A stretch of 64,000 nt of DNA from Mangrovibacterium sp041596335 (GCF_041596335.1 NZ_JBFHIT010000014.1:18602-82601); one strand, 5' to 3'. Counted from the stretch's first letter, positions 25,028-34,115 are shown. A program made the numbers and translations. Notes: generated from the letters alone by a model not told the origin.

Positions 25028-25853
25028 GGTTTCGTTTTTGGCGTCCAAAAAGATAAGCAATTCCTTTCATAAAACCGAATAGTAACACCAGGGTGAAAAT
25101 GATGGATGCCCCCGAAGGTATGTCGGCATAAAACGAGAAGAGCAGGCCGGCAAAAGAGCCTACAAAAGCAAAGCCAACCGAGTAAAGCATCATCATCCTG
25201 AAATCGTGTGTGAACAGGTTGGCGGTTGCTTGCGGCAGGGTAAGCAACGACATGATGAGGATGATGCCCACCACGCGGATGTTCATCACAATAGTCACCG
25301 CGATGAGGCTAATCAGAATATAATTGATCAGGTTAACGGGCAGGCCGGTTGTTTTCGCAAATTCTTCGTTGAAGGCTACGTACAGGATGGCCCGGTAAAA
25401 CAATACGAAAAAGGCAACGAGAATGAATGAAAGGGCTGCCATGAGCCAGATTTCGGTGCTCGATACGGTGAGGATACTTCCAAAAAGGTAGCTCATGAGG
25501 TTTGGCGCGTAGCCGGGCGACAGGTAAATGAAAATAATGCCAATGGCCATGCCCAGCGACCACCAAATGGCGATCGACGAATCTTCGCGCAGGCGTGCCG
25601 TCCGGGTGAAATATTGAATGCCCAAACCCGAAAGTACAGAGAATACCGCTGCTCCGAGAAGTGGGTTGAGCCCCAGAAAATAGCCAATGCCAATTCCTCC
25701 AAACGAGGCATGGGTAATGCCACCGCTGATGAACACAATGCGTCGGGCAACAATGTATGTACCTACAATTCCACAGGTGATAGCTGCAAAAAACGATGCC
25801 CAAAAGGCATTCATAAAAAAGTCGTATCGAAACAAATCAATGATGGTGCCCAT
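25017..25853 (-). CDS. znuB: Zinc/manganese ABC transporter permease
   Basis: 278-aa ABC-3 family integral membrane protein with about eight helices. The fold begins in DFFMNAFWASFFAAITCGIVGTYIVARRIVFISGGITHASFGGIGIGYFLG, of which the GGITHASFGGIGIG loop is characteristic of Znu/Mnt permeases. It forms the inner-membrane channel with ZnuC. Its start overlaps the znuC 3' end by 17 bases. Metal specificity (Zn versus Mn) is inferred from the His-rich binding protein ZnuA and His-rich ZnuC tail. Confidence 0.92.
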   Translation of the reverse strand: MGTIIDLFRYDFFMNAFWASFFAAITCGIVGTYIVARRIVFISGGITHASFGGIGIGYFLGLNPLLGAAVFSVLSGLGIQYFTRTARLREDSSIAIWWSLGMAIGIIFIYLSPGYAPNLMSYLFGSILTVSSTEIWLMAALSFILVAFFVLFYRAILYVAFNEEFAKTTGLPVNLINYILISLIAVTIVMNIRVVGIILIMSLLTLPQATANLFTHDFRMMMLYSVGFAFVGSFAGLLFSFYADIPSGASIIFTLVLLFGFMKGIAYLFGRQKRNHAN

Positions 25854-26607
25854 GGTCGTGCTTATGTTTGTCGTGAAGGCTTAATACGGTGTGTGGAATG
25901 TCGCCGTGGGTAATTATTTGCAACGGACAATTATACGATGCCAGTTGCTCGGTGCTGATAATGTTGCTCGGGTGATAGTGCAGTGAGCGATTCACGCAGG
26001 CAATGGTTTTTACATAGTATGAAATGGTGCCCACATCGTGCGATACTAATATAATCGCCATTCGTTTGTTCAGCTCTTTCAATTTGTCGTACAGTTCGCT
26101 CTCAAACTGGTTGTCTACAAATGTGTCGGGCTCGTCCAGTACCAGTAGTTCAGGGTTATTCATTAGCGAACGGCAGAGGAACACCCGTTGCATTTGTCCG
26201 CCCGAGAGTTCGCCAATGGCTTTATCGCGCAAATGCAACACACCCATTTCTTCGAGTAAATGTTCGGCGTGGCTAATTTCAGTTTTATTTTGGCTGAAAA
26301 GGCTGAAGCTGCGTCGGTCGGTTTTTCCCGAGCGCACCACATCGAGCACCGAAATCGGAAAACGTTTGTCAATTTGGTTAATTTGCGGAAGGTAGCCAAT
26401 CCGGGTTTCGGGAATGTGAAAAGTGATGTCTCCCTTTTCCGGTTTTACCAGACCCAGTAATGCTTTTATCAACGTTGTTTTGCCGCCTCCGTTCGGGCCA
26501 ATCACGCCCAAAAAGTCGTGTTCCGCAATGGCCAGATTAACGTTTTTCAGTACCACTTCGTGGTCGTAGCTAACGGTGAGGTTTTTTATTTCGAGCAGTT
26601 TTGTCAT
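25837..26607 (-). CDS. znuC: Zinc ABC transporter ATP-binding protein
   Basis: 256-aa ABC ATPase with Walker A GPNGGGKTT, signature LSGGQMQRV, Walker B LLVLDEPDTFVD and a switch His (LVSHD). The C-terminus is His-rich (HDKHKHDHGHHH), typical of metal-uptake ATPases. It energises uptake through ZnuB. Operon order is znuA-znuC-znuB-CxxC protein. Confidence 0.94.
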   Translation of the reverse strand: MTKLLEIKNLTVSYDHEVVLKNVNLAIAEHDFLGVIGPNGGGKTTLIKALLGLVKPEKGDITFHIPETRIGYLPQINQIDKRFPISVLDVVRSGKTDRRSFSLFSQNKTEISHAEHLLEEMGVLHLRDKAIGELSGGQMQRVFLCRSLMNNPELLVLDEPDTFVDNQFESELYDKLKELNKRMAIILVSHDVGTISYYVKTIACVNRSLHYHPSNIISTEQLASYNCPLQIITHGDIPHTVLSLHDKHKHDHGHHH

Positions 26608-26625
26608 TCCGGTTGTTGGGTGCTT

Positions 26626-27528
26626 TCATTCGGGTTGCTGGTCGTTGCGTGCAGCCACTATTTTACTGCAATTGTTCTGCATTGGTGATTTTTGTCGCGA
26701 TCGTTCGCAGTTCATCGGCCCAATTTCATTCAGCGGATCAATCTGTATAACTTCGCCGCCGATTTCACGAGCCATTTGGCGCGCGTTTTCCATATTAAAT
26801 TCCTTTTGCACAAAAATGGCTTTTATATTTTCATTTTTGGCTATTTCAGCCAATTCTTTCAGGTGTTTGGGCGAAGGTTCCTTGCCGTCGATCTCCATTG
26901 CCACTTGCTCTAACCCGTATTGGCGAGCCAAATAGGTAAGCGAAGGGTGAAAAATGAGGAACTTTTTCGATGGCAATTTTTCGAATGTGGCTTTCAAATC
27001 GGCATCGAGCGAGTCAATTTCAGTTTGAAAGCGGTTGTGGTTCGCCAGCAGCAACTCGCGGTGTTCGGGCAATACCTGAACCAGTGCTTTGTAGGTTTCG
27101 TTCACCAGCTTTTTCACTTCGTCGGGCGCCGACCAAATATGCGGATCAACACCATGCAGATGCACATGGTCGCCATGCACTTCTTCCTTGCCGGCAATCC
27201 AATCGGCTTGAGCCGAGCTGTCGAAGTATTTTAGGTTGGGGTTGCTTTCCCGTATTTTGTCGACCCATCCTTCTTCGAACCCAATTTTCCCAATTCCAAT
27301 CCAAGCCAGTGTCGACGAGAGGCCGGTCATTTGCGAAGGCATAAGTGAGTACAGTTCGGGGCTGGCACCCGGCGGCACCAATACGTTAACCGTAACCAGG
27401 TCGCCGGCTAGTTGTTCTACAAAATATTTCTGAGGCAAAATAGTTACTGCAATGGTTGGTTTGCCCGATTTTGTTGGGCCGGAGCAGGCCATCGAAAAAA
27501 TGAAAATAAAGGCGAATAGTTTTCTCAT
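26626..27528 (-). CDS. znuA: Zinc ABC transporter substrate-binding lipoprotein, 3' end frameshifted
   Basis: From the ATG at 27528 the frame is 300 aa with a lipoprotein signal (MRKLFAFIFIFSMAC, lipobox SMAC). The body is a cluster A-I/ZnuA-type binding protein: VTILPQKYFVEQLAG, PPGASPELYSLMPSQM, a His-rich loop (VHGDHVHLHGVDPHIW), FLIFHPSLTYLA and VQKEFN. After IDPLNE the open frame turns into non-family sequence. In the other frame, reached by adding one T in the TTT at 26724-26726, it reads NWADELRTIATKITN and stops at 26663. That is a normal ZnuA C-terminus (288 aa). So the gene has a one-base deletion here, real or a sequencing error. The altered part is only the last helix, so partial function could remain. 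Confidence 0.88.
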   Translation of the reverse strand: MRKLFAFIFIFSMACSGPTKSGKPTIAVTILPQKYFVEQLAGDLVTVNVLVPPGASPELYSLMPSQMTGLSSTLAWIGIGKIGFEEGWVDKIRESNPNLKYFDSSAQADWIAGKEEVHGDHVHLHGVDPHIWSAPDEVKKLVNETYKALVQVLPEHRELLLANHNRFQTEIDSLDADLKATFEKLPSKKFLIFHPSLTYLARQYGLEQVAMEIDGKEPSPKHLKELAEIAKNENIKAIFVQKEFNMENARQMAREIGGEVIQIDPLNEIGPMNCERSRQKSPMQNNCSKIVAARNDQQPE

Positions 27529-27557
27529 AAATGTTTCTTGTGTTGTCAAATCTCGAT

Positions 27558-27565
27558 CAAAGATA
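27558..27565 (-). promoter_or_regulatory. Probable -7 promoter element of the znu operon
   Basis: CAAAGATA on the plus strand is TATCTTTG on the minus strand, matching TAnnTTTG, 29 bases before the znuA ATG. No -33 TTG at proper spacing and no Fur/Zur-like palindrome was identified. Confidence 0.5.
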
Positions 27566-27958
27566 ATAAGTCGGTCGGAATAATGCGGGAAGTCACTCGG
27601 TTGAAAATTCAGCTTTCCCGTGCGATTCCTTCCCTTTGACTTCGACCTGATTTTACTTTGTGCGACTATTAACCGGGAACGATCGATTTTGTTGAGCAAA
27701 AGGTAATTTTCTTCGACAGAGAAGGATGAAGGCACCAAATTGATACAAAACAGCAGCTTGTTTTCAGTTGAAATTGAGTTTTAGCCTGAACATGGTTCAC
27801 CCGTTTCTGCAGGGCATCGCCAAACGTTGAACCTGTTTGCATTCCTCGTAGAAATTGGTGCGTGCGGCAAGGCTGAGCCAATCATTCCTTTTTATATAGC
27901 CGCAAATAAAGGGCGTGTTTGAATGAATGGTAAATTCCGGTTTCCGGTGGTGACCGGA
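27566..27958. other. Non-coding gap between znuA and yidD
   Basis: Nothing convincing beyond the znu promoter element. The 70-codon frame at 27669-27881 (minus strand) has no recognisable motif and no supporting signals. No RNA structure or repeat was recognised. Confidence 0.5.
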
Positions 27959-28246
27959 TTAGTTCGAATCAATATCCATCTTCTTCACCTTAATTTGCTC
28001 TTTTGGTGGAACAGGGTCGTAGCCGTGTGTCCCCCAGGGATGGCAGTGCAAAATGCGTTTGGTGGCCAGATAGAAACCCTTGAAAGGACCGTGAATTTTT
28101 ACCGCATCAATGGCATATTGCGAGCAGGTTGGTATATGGCGGCACGAGTTGGGGAGCAGCGGAGAGATGGCAGCGCGGTAAAAGTAAACCGGAATCAGCA
28201 AGATCCAGCCTGCGAGTTTTAATACGAGTTTTATTGCACGACGCAT
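27959..28246 (-). CDS. yidD: YidD membrane protein insertion efficiency factor
   Basis: 95 aa, family length. After an N-terminal amphipathic/hydrophobic helix it shows YRAAISPLLPNSCRHIPTCSQYAIDAVKIHG and RILHCHPWGTHGYDPVP, with the three-cysteine pattern of the family (C..PTCS..). YidD helps YidC-dependent insertion of inner-membrane proteins. It is usually near rnpA/yidC; here it stands alone between znuA and the flavin reductase. Confidence 0.93.
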   Translation of the reverse strand: MRRAIKLVLKLAGWILLIPVYFYRAAISPLLPNSCRHIPTCSQYAIDAVKIHGPFKGFYLATKRILHCHPWGTHGYDPVPPKEQIKVKKMDIDSN

Positions 28247-28455
28247 GTGGTTCTGTTTGCGACAAAGTTACTAAAAGATTGAGGATTGAATGTCCATTTA
28301 GTCGATGTGGAAGTTTTTGTGATGCCGGAAATAAGCTTTGTTCCCGGAGACTTAAAGCGTGGTTTCAGGTGTTTGCGGCATTCTTTTACGCTAATTTTCA
28401 CGGCCTTGTTTTCGCGTATTGGCGGCTTTGCATAAGAACGGACGAACCAAACGGA

Positions 28456-28463
28456 TACATTTG
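28456..28463 (+). promoter_or_regulatory. Probable -7 promoter element of the reductase gene
   Basis: TACATTTG fits TAnnTTTG, 28 bases before the ATG at 28492. A TTTG at 28427-28430 lies 25 bases upstream, slightly further than the usual 17-23. Confidence 0.48.
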
Positions 28464-28491
28464 TGTTTAGGAAGCATACAAATTGGATATC

Positions 28492-29172
28492 ATGGCAAAA
28501 GCCGAAGAATATATTAAAAAAGATCATCAGCTGTTTGAAGAAACAGTGGTTAATAACGAAGAAATATCGCCGGGAGTTTTTCTCCTGTCTGTTAAACGAG
28601 TTCACGATTTTAAACCCGGACAGGTTGTAAAGCTGGCGGTCGACCAGGTTCAGCCGCCTCGTATTTACAGCATTTGCAGCGGAAACAGCGACGAAGAGTT
28701 GCGTATTCTTTTCAATATAAAGGACGATGGGTACCTGACTCCCCGGTTGGCAGGCCTTATTCCCGGTGATAAAGTGTTGCTTAGTGCGCCATACGGGAGC
28801 TTTGTCGGCAACAAGAAACCCGCCTGGTGGATTGCTACCGGAACGGGAATCGCTCCTTTTTACAGCATGTTTCAATCCGGTTTGGCCGGCAATAAAATGT
28901 TGATTCATGGAGCCAGTTATCTCAATCAGTTTTATTTTGAAGATGAGCTGGATTGGGCGATGGACAAAAACTACCAGCGTTGCTGTTCGCGAGAGCAGTC
29001 GTGCGATGTGTTTCCCGGCAGGGTAACCGACTACCTCGAAAATCGATCCGAACTTCCGAGAACTGCGCAATACTATTTGTGTGGAAAAGCGATCATGGTG
29101 GTTGAGGTTCGCGACCTGCTGATCAGGAAAGGTGTGCCTTACGAAAATATTATCGCCGAGATTTATTTTTAA
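28492..29172 (+). CDS. FAD/NAD(P)-dependent oxidoreductase of the ferredoxin-reductase family
   Basis: From the ATG at 28492 it is 226 aa. The FAD domain carries PPRIYSICSG (the RxYS motif that binds FAD) and LPGQ-like FKPGQVVKLAV. The NAD(P) domain carries ATGTGIAPFYSMF, the glycine-rich nucleotide loop, and YYLCGKAIMVVEVRDLLIRKG (C-G-x-x-x-M-V pattern) near the end. The C-terminal aromatic (EIYF) fits the stacking residue of FNR-like enzymes. No [2Fe-2S] domain is present. The electron partner is unknown; ferredoxin or flavodoxin is likely. Confidence 0.85.
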   Translation: MAKAEEYIKKDHQLFEETVVNNEEISPGVFLLSVKRVHDFKPGQVVKLAVDQVQPPRIYSICSGNSDEELRILFNIKDDGYLTPRLAGLIPGDKVLLSAPYGSFVGNKKPAWWIATGTGIAPFYSMFQSGLAGNKMLIHGASYLNQFYFEDELDWAMDKNYQRCCSREQSCDVFPGRVTDYLENRSELPRTAQYYLCGKAIMVVEVRDLLIRKGVPYENIIAEIYF

Positions 29173-29260
29173 AAGATTGAAAACGGGAAGTGGGCTGAAG
29201 CGCTTGCAAATAGCATAGTTCTGCCTGAGTCTCGCTGTTTTCGGTTCTGATTCTCTTTTA

Positions 29261-29268
29261 TAACTTTG
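29261..29268 (+). promoter_or_regulatory. Probable -7 promoter element of rlmN
   Basis: TAACTTTG is an exact TAnnTTTG match, 15 bases before the ATG at 29284. This predicts a very short leader. Confidence 0.52.
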
Positions 29269-29283
29269 CAGAAAATTTACACG

Positions 29284-30309
29284 ATGCAGAAGGAAGCTTT
29301 ATTTGGAAAGACATTGGAGGAATTGCAAGCCGTTTGTGCGGACTTGGGATTGCCAAAATTCGCGGCGAAACAAATTGCCGACTGGCTATACAAAAAGCCG
29401 GTGTCGAGTATTGAAGAGATGACCAATCTTTCCAAAAAAGCGCGTGAATCGCTCAGCGAGAAATACACCTTCGGGCTGATTGAAACCACGAAAGTGCAGG
29501 AGAGTGTGGACGGAACCAAAAAGTACCTTTTCCCAACCGGGCAGGGGAAATTTGTGGAGACGGCCATGATTCCTGATAAGGACCGAAAGACCGTTTGCGT
29601 TTCGTCGCAGGTGGGCTGTAAAATGGGCTGTTTGTTTTGCATGACTGGCAAGCAAGGCTTTCAGGGACAACTGACTGCCGGTGAAATTGTGAATCAGATT
29701 CGAAATATTCCGGAGTGGGAAGACGTGACCAATATTGTGTACATGGGGATGGGCGAGCCGTTCGATAATTTGGATGAAGTGCTGAAGAGCACACAAATCC
29801 TGACTTCGGAATGGGGTTTTGCCATGAGTCCAAGGCGGATCACGGTTTCGTCGATCGGTATTGTACCCGGCCTGGTGCGTTTTCTGAACGAAAGCGAATG
29901 CCACCTGGCAATTAGTTTGCACACGCCTTTTCACGAAGAGCGCCAGAGCTTGATGCCGGTGGAAATTGCGTATCCGCTGGAAGAAGTACTACAGGAAATC
30001 CGAAATTGGGACTTTGGCCGTCAGCGTCGCGTGTCGTTCGAGTACATCGTTTTCCACGGACTGAATGATACGCCTGCACATGTTCGAGAAATGGCTCGAC
30101 TGCTCGATGGCATTAAATGTCGGATTAACCTCATTCGTTTTCATCCGATACCGGACACCCCGCTCAAAGGAACCGACGAAACAACCTTGATCGAATTCAA
30201 AGAAGGGCTGGAGAAAAAGGGCATCACCACAACAATTCGTGCTTCACGAGGACAGGATATCTATGCGGCCTGTGGATTACTATCAACCAAAGCGCTGCTG
30301 AAAAACTAG
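29284..30309 (+). CDS. rlmN: Dual-specificity 23S rRNA/tRNA adenine-C2 methyltransferase RlmN
   Basis: Radical SAM enzyme methylating A2503 of 23S rRNA and A37 of some tRNAs. From the ATG at 29284 it is 341 aa. The CxxxCxxC cluster is Cys112, Cys116, Cys119 in VGCKMGCLFCMTGKQG. The methyl-carrier Cys is Cys330 in RGQDIYAACGLLS. MGMGEPFDN and HTPFHEERQ are typical of the family. Upstream TTG at 29266 would overlap the promoter, so the ATG is preferred. Confidence 0.95.
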   Translation: MQKEALFGKTLEELQAVCADLGLPKFAAKQIADWLYKKPVSSIEEMTNLSKKARESLSEKYTFGLIETTKVQESVDGTKKYLFPTGQGKFVETAMIPDKDRKTVCVSSQVGCKMGCLFCMTGKQGFQGQLTAGEIVNQIRNIPEWEDVTNIVYMGMGEPFDNLDEVLKSTQILTSEWGFAMSPRRITVSSIGIVPGLVRFLNESECHLAISLHTPFHEERQSLMPVEIAYPLEEVLQEIRNWDFGRQRRVSFEYIVFHGLNDTPAHVREMARLLDGIKCRINLIRFHPIPDTPLKGTDETTLIEFKEGLEKKGITTTIRASRGQDIYAACGLLSTKALLKN

Positions 30310-30410
30310 GCTTTCCTTCAATAAAAAATACCAGAAGATTCGGTTCATTTTTGAACGAATCATCGCTGAAATGAATTGCAATTTGAGGTCTCGAATTGCA
30401 ATTTCTGTTT

Positions 30411-30418
30411 TAACTTTG
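30411..30418 (+). promoter_or_regulatory. Probable -7 promoter element of the aldo/keto reductase gene
   Basis: TAACTTTG matches TAnnTTTG exactly, 25 bases before the ATG at 30444. The nearest TTTG (30382-30385) is 25 bases away. Confidence 0.5.
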
Positions 30419-30443
30419 AGTGATAAGTTAAAAATTTCAGATC

Positions 30444-31457
30444 ATGCGATACAATTTATTGGGAAATACCGGGCTTCAGGTTTCTGAACTTTGTTTGGGA
30501 ACGATGACTTTCGGAGGAAAAGGCTTTTGGACAGCCATCGGCGAAGTTCCGCAGTTGGAGGTAAACGATTTAGTGAAAACCGCCGTTGATGCCGGAGTGA
30601 ATTTTATTGACACCGCTAATGTATACAGCGAAGGTATTAGTGAAATAATGACCGGACAAGCCATCCGGGACTTGGGACTGAAACGCGATGATTTGGTGAT
30701 TGCAACCAAAGTGCTTGGCCCAATGGGAACCGGCCCCAATCAGTGCGGATTGACCCGCAAACACATTTTGCAGCAGGCCGATGAAAGCCTCACGCGCCTT
30801 AAAATGGATTATATCGACTTGTACCAGGTGCATGGTTTCGACTCCTTCACGCCCTTTGAGGAAACCCTGGATGCGCTCGACTCGCTGGTGAAAAGCGGTA
30901 AAGTGCGCTACATTGGTTGCTCCAATTTAGCCGCCTGGCAAATTATGAAAGCACGTGGCATTTCCGAACGAAAGAATATTTCGAAATATGTTTCGCTGCA
31001 GGCTTATTATACTATTGCCGGTCGCGATTTGGAGCGCGATGTTGTGCCCATGTTAATCGATCAGAAAATGGGTCTCATGGTATGGAGTCCATTGGCCGGA
31101 GGTTTTCTGAGTGGAAAGTACAGCCGTAATGCCAGCACCGAAGAGGGCCGCCGGGTGAGTTTCGACTTTCCGCCAGTTAATAAGGAACGGGCTTTTGATG
31201 TGATCGATGTGATGCAGGAAATTGCCAAGAACAAAGCGGTGAGCGTCGCTCAAATCGCATTGGCCTGGCTGCTTTGTCAGCCGGTAGTTAGCTCCGTAAT
31301 TGTTGGCGCGAAAAAGCAAAGTCAGCTGCTTGATAACTTAAAAGCGACGGAGGTGAAACTGTCAGCTGAAGAGTTGGCCAGTCTGGACGCTGTGAGCAAA
31401 CTGGAACCGGAATATCCGGGGTGGATGCTCGAGCGGCAGGGACGATACCGAGAATAA
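30444..31457 (+). CDS. Aldo/keto reductase
   Basis: 337-aa TIM-barrel NADPH oxidoreductase. The catalytic tetrad is Asp56 and Tyr61 (FIDTANVYSEG), Lys89 (IATKVLG) and His130 (DLYQVHGFD). The C-terminal cofactor loop is SSVIVGAKKQSQLLDNL. It is closest in style to the YghZ/Tas-like bacterial AKRs. Substrate cannot be inferred. It is monocistronic by its own promoter and terminator. Confidence 0.93.
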   Translation: MRYNLLGNTGLQVSELCLGTMTFGGKGFWTAIGEVPQLEVNDLVKTAVDAGVNFIDTANVYSEGISEIMTGQAIRDLGLKRDDLVIATKVLGPMGTGPNQCGLTRKHILQQADESLTRLKMDYIDLYQVHGFDSFTPFEETLDALDSLVKSGKVRYIGCSNLAAWQIMKARGISERKNISKYVSLQAYYTIAGRDLERDVVPMLIDQKMGLMVWSPLAGGFLSGKYSRNASTEEGRRVSFDFPPVNKERAFDVIDVMQEIAKNKAVSVAQIALAWLLCQPVVSSVIVGAKKQSQLLDNLKATEVKLSAEELASLDAVSKLEPEYPGWMLERQGRYRE

Positions 31458-31478
31458 CACGGATAAACTACATTAGCT

Positions 31479-31504
31479 GCCGGAACGACCATGTTCCGGC
31501 TTTT
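31479..31504 (+). terminator. Intrinsic terminator of the aldo/keto reductase gene
   Basis: Perfect stem GCCGGAAC / GTTCCGGC with a 6-base loop followed by TTTT, 21 bases past the stop. Confidence 0.85.
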
Positions 31505-31671
31505 CTGTTCAATTCCGAAACGATAGTCCGGAATGTCAATGGCTACACATGGTGGTTGACGGAATCGCTCCGGACGCAGGAGAACTTTTAACATTTTTAA
31601 GCACTTGCGCGCTATCTGGAATCTTTCAAAATAGTTAAATTGCGTTTCTGTATAAAAAAAGGATTGTTGGT

Positions 31672-32172
31672 ATGGACAGATTGATTTGGTCGAAAGGATT
31701 ATTGAAAAATAAGCTGACGGTTGCCCGTGATGGAAGACAGATTGGTGTGATCGACTGGAACAATTTATTCAGTTCGGAAGCGATGGCTACATTGAACGGA
31801 CGGCGCTTTTTGCTGAACCGCGACTTCTTCCTTTCAAAACTTGAGATTTCTGATGCGACCAACGAGGCGCCCCTGGGAACAATCATGATTAATTTGTTCA
31901 ACCCAAGAAGCGATTTAGTTTTAAACGGAAAACGATTTGAATTGGAAATCAAGAATTTCTGGCAATCGCGTTGGGCTTGGAAGTTCAATGGTCAAGAGAT
32001 GATTGTATTTCAGAGTGATGAGTTTTTATCGAAAGACAAAGGATCGATTGAGATTTATTCGTCGGACTCGGAAGAGCTTGAAATCCTGATATTACTCGGC
32101 TTGTTTGTTCGCAATCAGTTGGTGCTTTTTATGCTGTTGTTGCTCTTGGTGGTCTTGGTGGTTCTAATTTAA
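31672..32172 (+). CDS. Hypothetical protein with C-terminal membrane helix
   Basis: 166 aa. Residues 1-135 are beta-rich with repeated short strands (WSKGLLKNKLTVARDGRQIGVIDW, LNGRRFLLN, LNGKRFELE), reminiscent of tubby/LURP-like small barrels, but I cannot assign a family. The last about 28 residues are almost entirely Leu/Val/Phe, a tail anchor. No operon partner is evident. Confidence 0.6.
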   Translation: MDRLIWSKGLLKNKLTVARDGRQIGVIDWNNLFSSEAMATLNGRRFLLNRDFFLSKLEISDATNEAPLGTIMINLFNPRSDLVLNGKRFELEIKNFWQSRWAWKFNGQEMIVFQSDEFLSKDKGSIEIYSSDSEELEILILLGLFVRNQLVLFMLLLLLVVLVVLI

Positions 32173-32291
32173 AAGCAGTGTCCCAACCATTAAAATTTTA
32201 TTTCCTTTTCCCCTCCTGACGCTCATGTTAGGCTTATGTCGACAAAATATAGTTGTTTTGCAGTCCGATCTATAATGCAAAAACAAAGACT

Positions 32292-32819
32292 ATGATTGAA
32301 TTCATCCGCCAACGCCGAAGTATTCGGAAATTTACCAATCAGCCGGTAGAAGCAGAAAAACTTACTTTACTACAAGAGGCTGTTTTACGTTCGCCAGCTT
32401 CGAAAAATGCCAATGCCTGGGAATTTTTATTTGTTCAGAACAAGGAAACCATTCGGGCGATGGCCGGAGCGAAACCCTTTGGGAGCAAGTTTTTGGAGAA
32501 CGCGCCTTTGGCAGTGGTGGTTATGGCTGATGACTCGAAAACAGAGGCCTGGATTGAAGATTGTTCGGTCGCATCAACGATTCTGATGTTAGCTGCTCAG
32601 TCAATCGGTTTGGGAAACTGTTGGGTTCAAATCCGCGATCGCGATCACAGTGAAAATCAAACTGCAGAGAGCTACTTGCGCGAACTGCTTCAGATTCCCT
32701 CGAACTTAAAAATTTTGAGTGTTATTGCCATTGGTTATTCGGCTCAAAATCGGGCACCCAAAGACGCATCGGATCTTTTGTGGGATAAAATTCACGTCGA
32801 ACATTTCAACTTGAAATAG
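32292..32819 (+). CDS. Nitroreductase-family flavoprotein
   Basis: From the ATG at 32292 it is 175 aa. It shows the FMN-binding RQRRSIRKFTNQPV, the RSPASKNANAWEFLFV segment and the LGNCWVQIRDRD region of small nitroreductases, ending in IGYSAQNRAPK. NAD(P)H-dependent reduction of quinones or nitro compounds is usual; the natural substrate is unknown. A frame extending to 32253 is less likely. Confidence 0.88.
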   Translation: MIEFIRQRRSIRKFTNQPVEAEKLTLLQEAVLRSPASKNANAWEFLFVQNKETIRAMAGAKPFGSKFLENAPLAVVVMADDSKTEAWIEDCSVASTILMLAAQSIGLGNCWVQIRDRDHSENQTAESYLRELLQIPSNLKILSVIAIGYSAQNRAPKDASDLLWDKIHVEHFNLK

Positions 32820-32821
32820 GA

Positions 32822-32859
32822 GCCGGTCGAGTATCGGTTCATTTTAGACCGGCGGTTTT
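32822..32859 (+). terminator. Weak hairpin after the nitroreductase gene
   Basis: GCCGGTC and GACCGGC pair around an 18-base loop, followed by GGTTTTC. Position suits a terminator, but the loop is long and the T run short. Confidence 0.45.
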
Positions 32860-33017
32860 CTAAATGTTTGCGCTTGTTTTAGTAAGCTGATGAATAAAAA
32901 ACAGGGCTTTCTGAATCTTTTTTGATAAAGTAGATTTTAGAATTAAATTTACACGGAACTAAGCAATCGCAGAAGGTTGCGGTTTTAGCAGAAAAATAAC
33001 CAGTAGAAGTTAAAAAC

Positions 33018-34115
33018 ATGAGCAGACATAAAATAAAAATCGGTATTTCACAAGGTGATATTAACGGAATTGGCTACGAGGTGATTATGAAAACGCTGAG
33101 TGATCCCCGCATTCTCGAAATGTGTACACCAATTGTTTACGGATCGCCTAAGGTGGCAGCCTATCACCGGAAAGCGCTGAACATGGAGCATTTTAATTTT
33201 AACACCATTAAAAGTGCTTCGGAAGCTGATCCCCGCAAAGCCAACATCATCAATTGTATCGACGATAATGTACGGGTTGAATTGGGGAAAATATCCGATG
33301 TCGCCGGCGAAGCGTCGTACATGGCGTTGGAAGCCGTTGTGAATGATTTGAAAGCAGGAGTGATTGACGCGCTGGTTACCGGCCCAATCAGCAAGGATAA
33401 CATTCAAAGCGAAAAATTCAATTTCCCGGGGCATACCGAATTTTTAGCCGAGCAGTTCGAAGCGAAAAATCATGTGATGCTGATGGTTAGCGAGATGATG
33501 AAGATCGGAGTCGTGACGACTCACGTTCCGCTATCAAAAGTAACCTCTATGATTACCAAGGAAGCTATCGTGCGAAAGTTGCGGATTATCGCCTCATCGA
33601 TGGAGCAGGACTTCAGCATTAAAAAGCCACGAATCGCGGTGTTGGGACTAAATCCACATGCCGGTGATGGCGGCTTACTTGGGTCGGAAGAAAAAGACAT
33701 CATCATTCCGGCGATTGAACAAGCTAAGGAAGAAGGAATTTTGGCCATTGGACCATATCCTTGCGACGGATTTTTCGGATCGGGCGACTATGTGAAGTTT
33801 GACGCCATTCTAGCCATGTACCACGATCAGGGATTGACACCTTTCAAAGTAATCTCGTTCGAACGCGGGGTGAACTACACCGCAGGATTGCCTATTATCC
33901 GGACTTCACCCTCGCATGGAACGGCGTTCGATATTGCCGGAGAAGGAAAAGCGTCGCCGGAGTCATTCCGCGAAGCATTGTATATGGCAATTGATGTGCA
34001 CAAAAACCGCGAATTGTATAAGGAAATTAGCAAGAATCCACTGAAGCGTTACGATATTAATCCGAATCAGGTGGACGAGAGTGTTGATTTTGTTGACGAA
34101 GAACCAAGCCTGTAA
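33018..34115 (+). CDS. pdxA: 4-hydroxythreonine-4-phosphate dehydrogenase
   Basis: 365-aa metal- and NAD-dependent dehydrogenase of the deoxyxylulose-5-phosphate-independent-of-Ribo (DXP-dependent) vitamin B6 pathway. It shows GISQGDINGIGYEV, ALVTGPISKDNI, FPGHTEFLAEQF (metal His), LNPHAGDGGLLG, AMYHDQGLTPFK (metal His) and RTSPSHGTAFDIAG. The C-terminal acidic tail is slightly long. Upstream of ruvA by 91 bases with a terminator between, so not clearly co-transcribed. Confidence 0.96.
   Translation: MSRHKIKIGISQGDINGIGYEVIMKTLSDPRILEMCTPIVYGSPKVAAYHRKALNMEHFNFNTIKSASEADPRKANIINCIDDNVRVELGKISDVAGEASYMALEAVVNDLKAGVIDALVTGPISKDNIQSEKFNFPGHTEFLAEQFEAKNHVMLMVSEMMKIGVVTTHVPLSKVTSMITKEAIVRKLRIIASSMEQDFSIKKPRIAVLGLNPHAGDGGLLGSEEKDIIIPAIEQAKEEGILAIGPYPCDGFFGSGDYVKFDAILAMYHDQGLTPFKVISFERGVNYTAGLPIIRTSPSHGTAFDIAGEGKASPESFREALYMAIDVHKNRELYKEISKNPLKRYDINPNQVDESVDFVDEEPSL

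Noticed and set aside
27669..27881. 70-codon frame upstream of yidD
   Set aside because: No motif, no start signal, mixed composition; treated as non-coding.
28231..29070. 279-codon minus-strand frame opposite the flavin reductase
   Set aside because: It is almost wholly antisense to a gene with clear FAD/NAD motifs, has no domain or signal of its own, and is a frame shadow.
28427..30418. -33 elements 25 bases upstream of the reductase and aldo/keto reductase -7 boxes
   Set aside because: The spacing exceeds the 17-23 bases known for Bacteroidota promoters; only the -7 boxes are reported.
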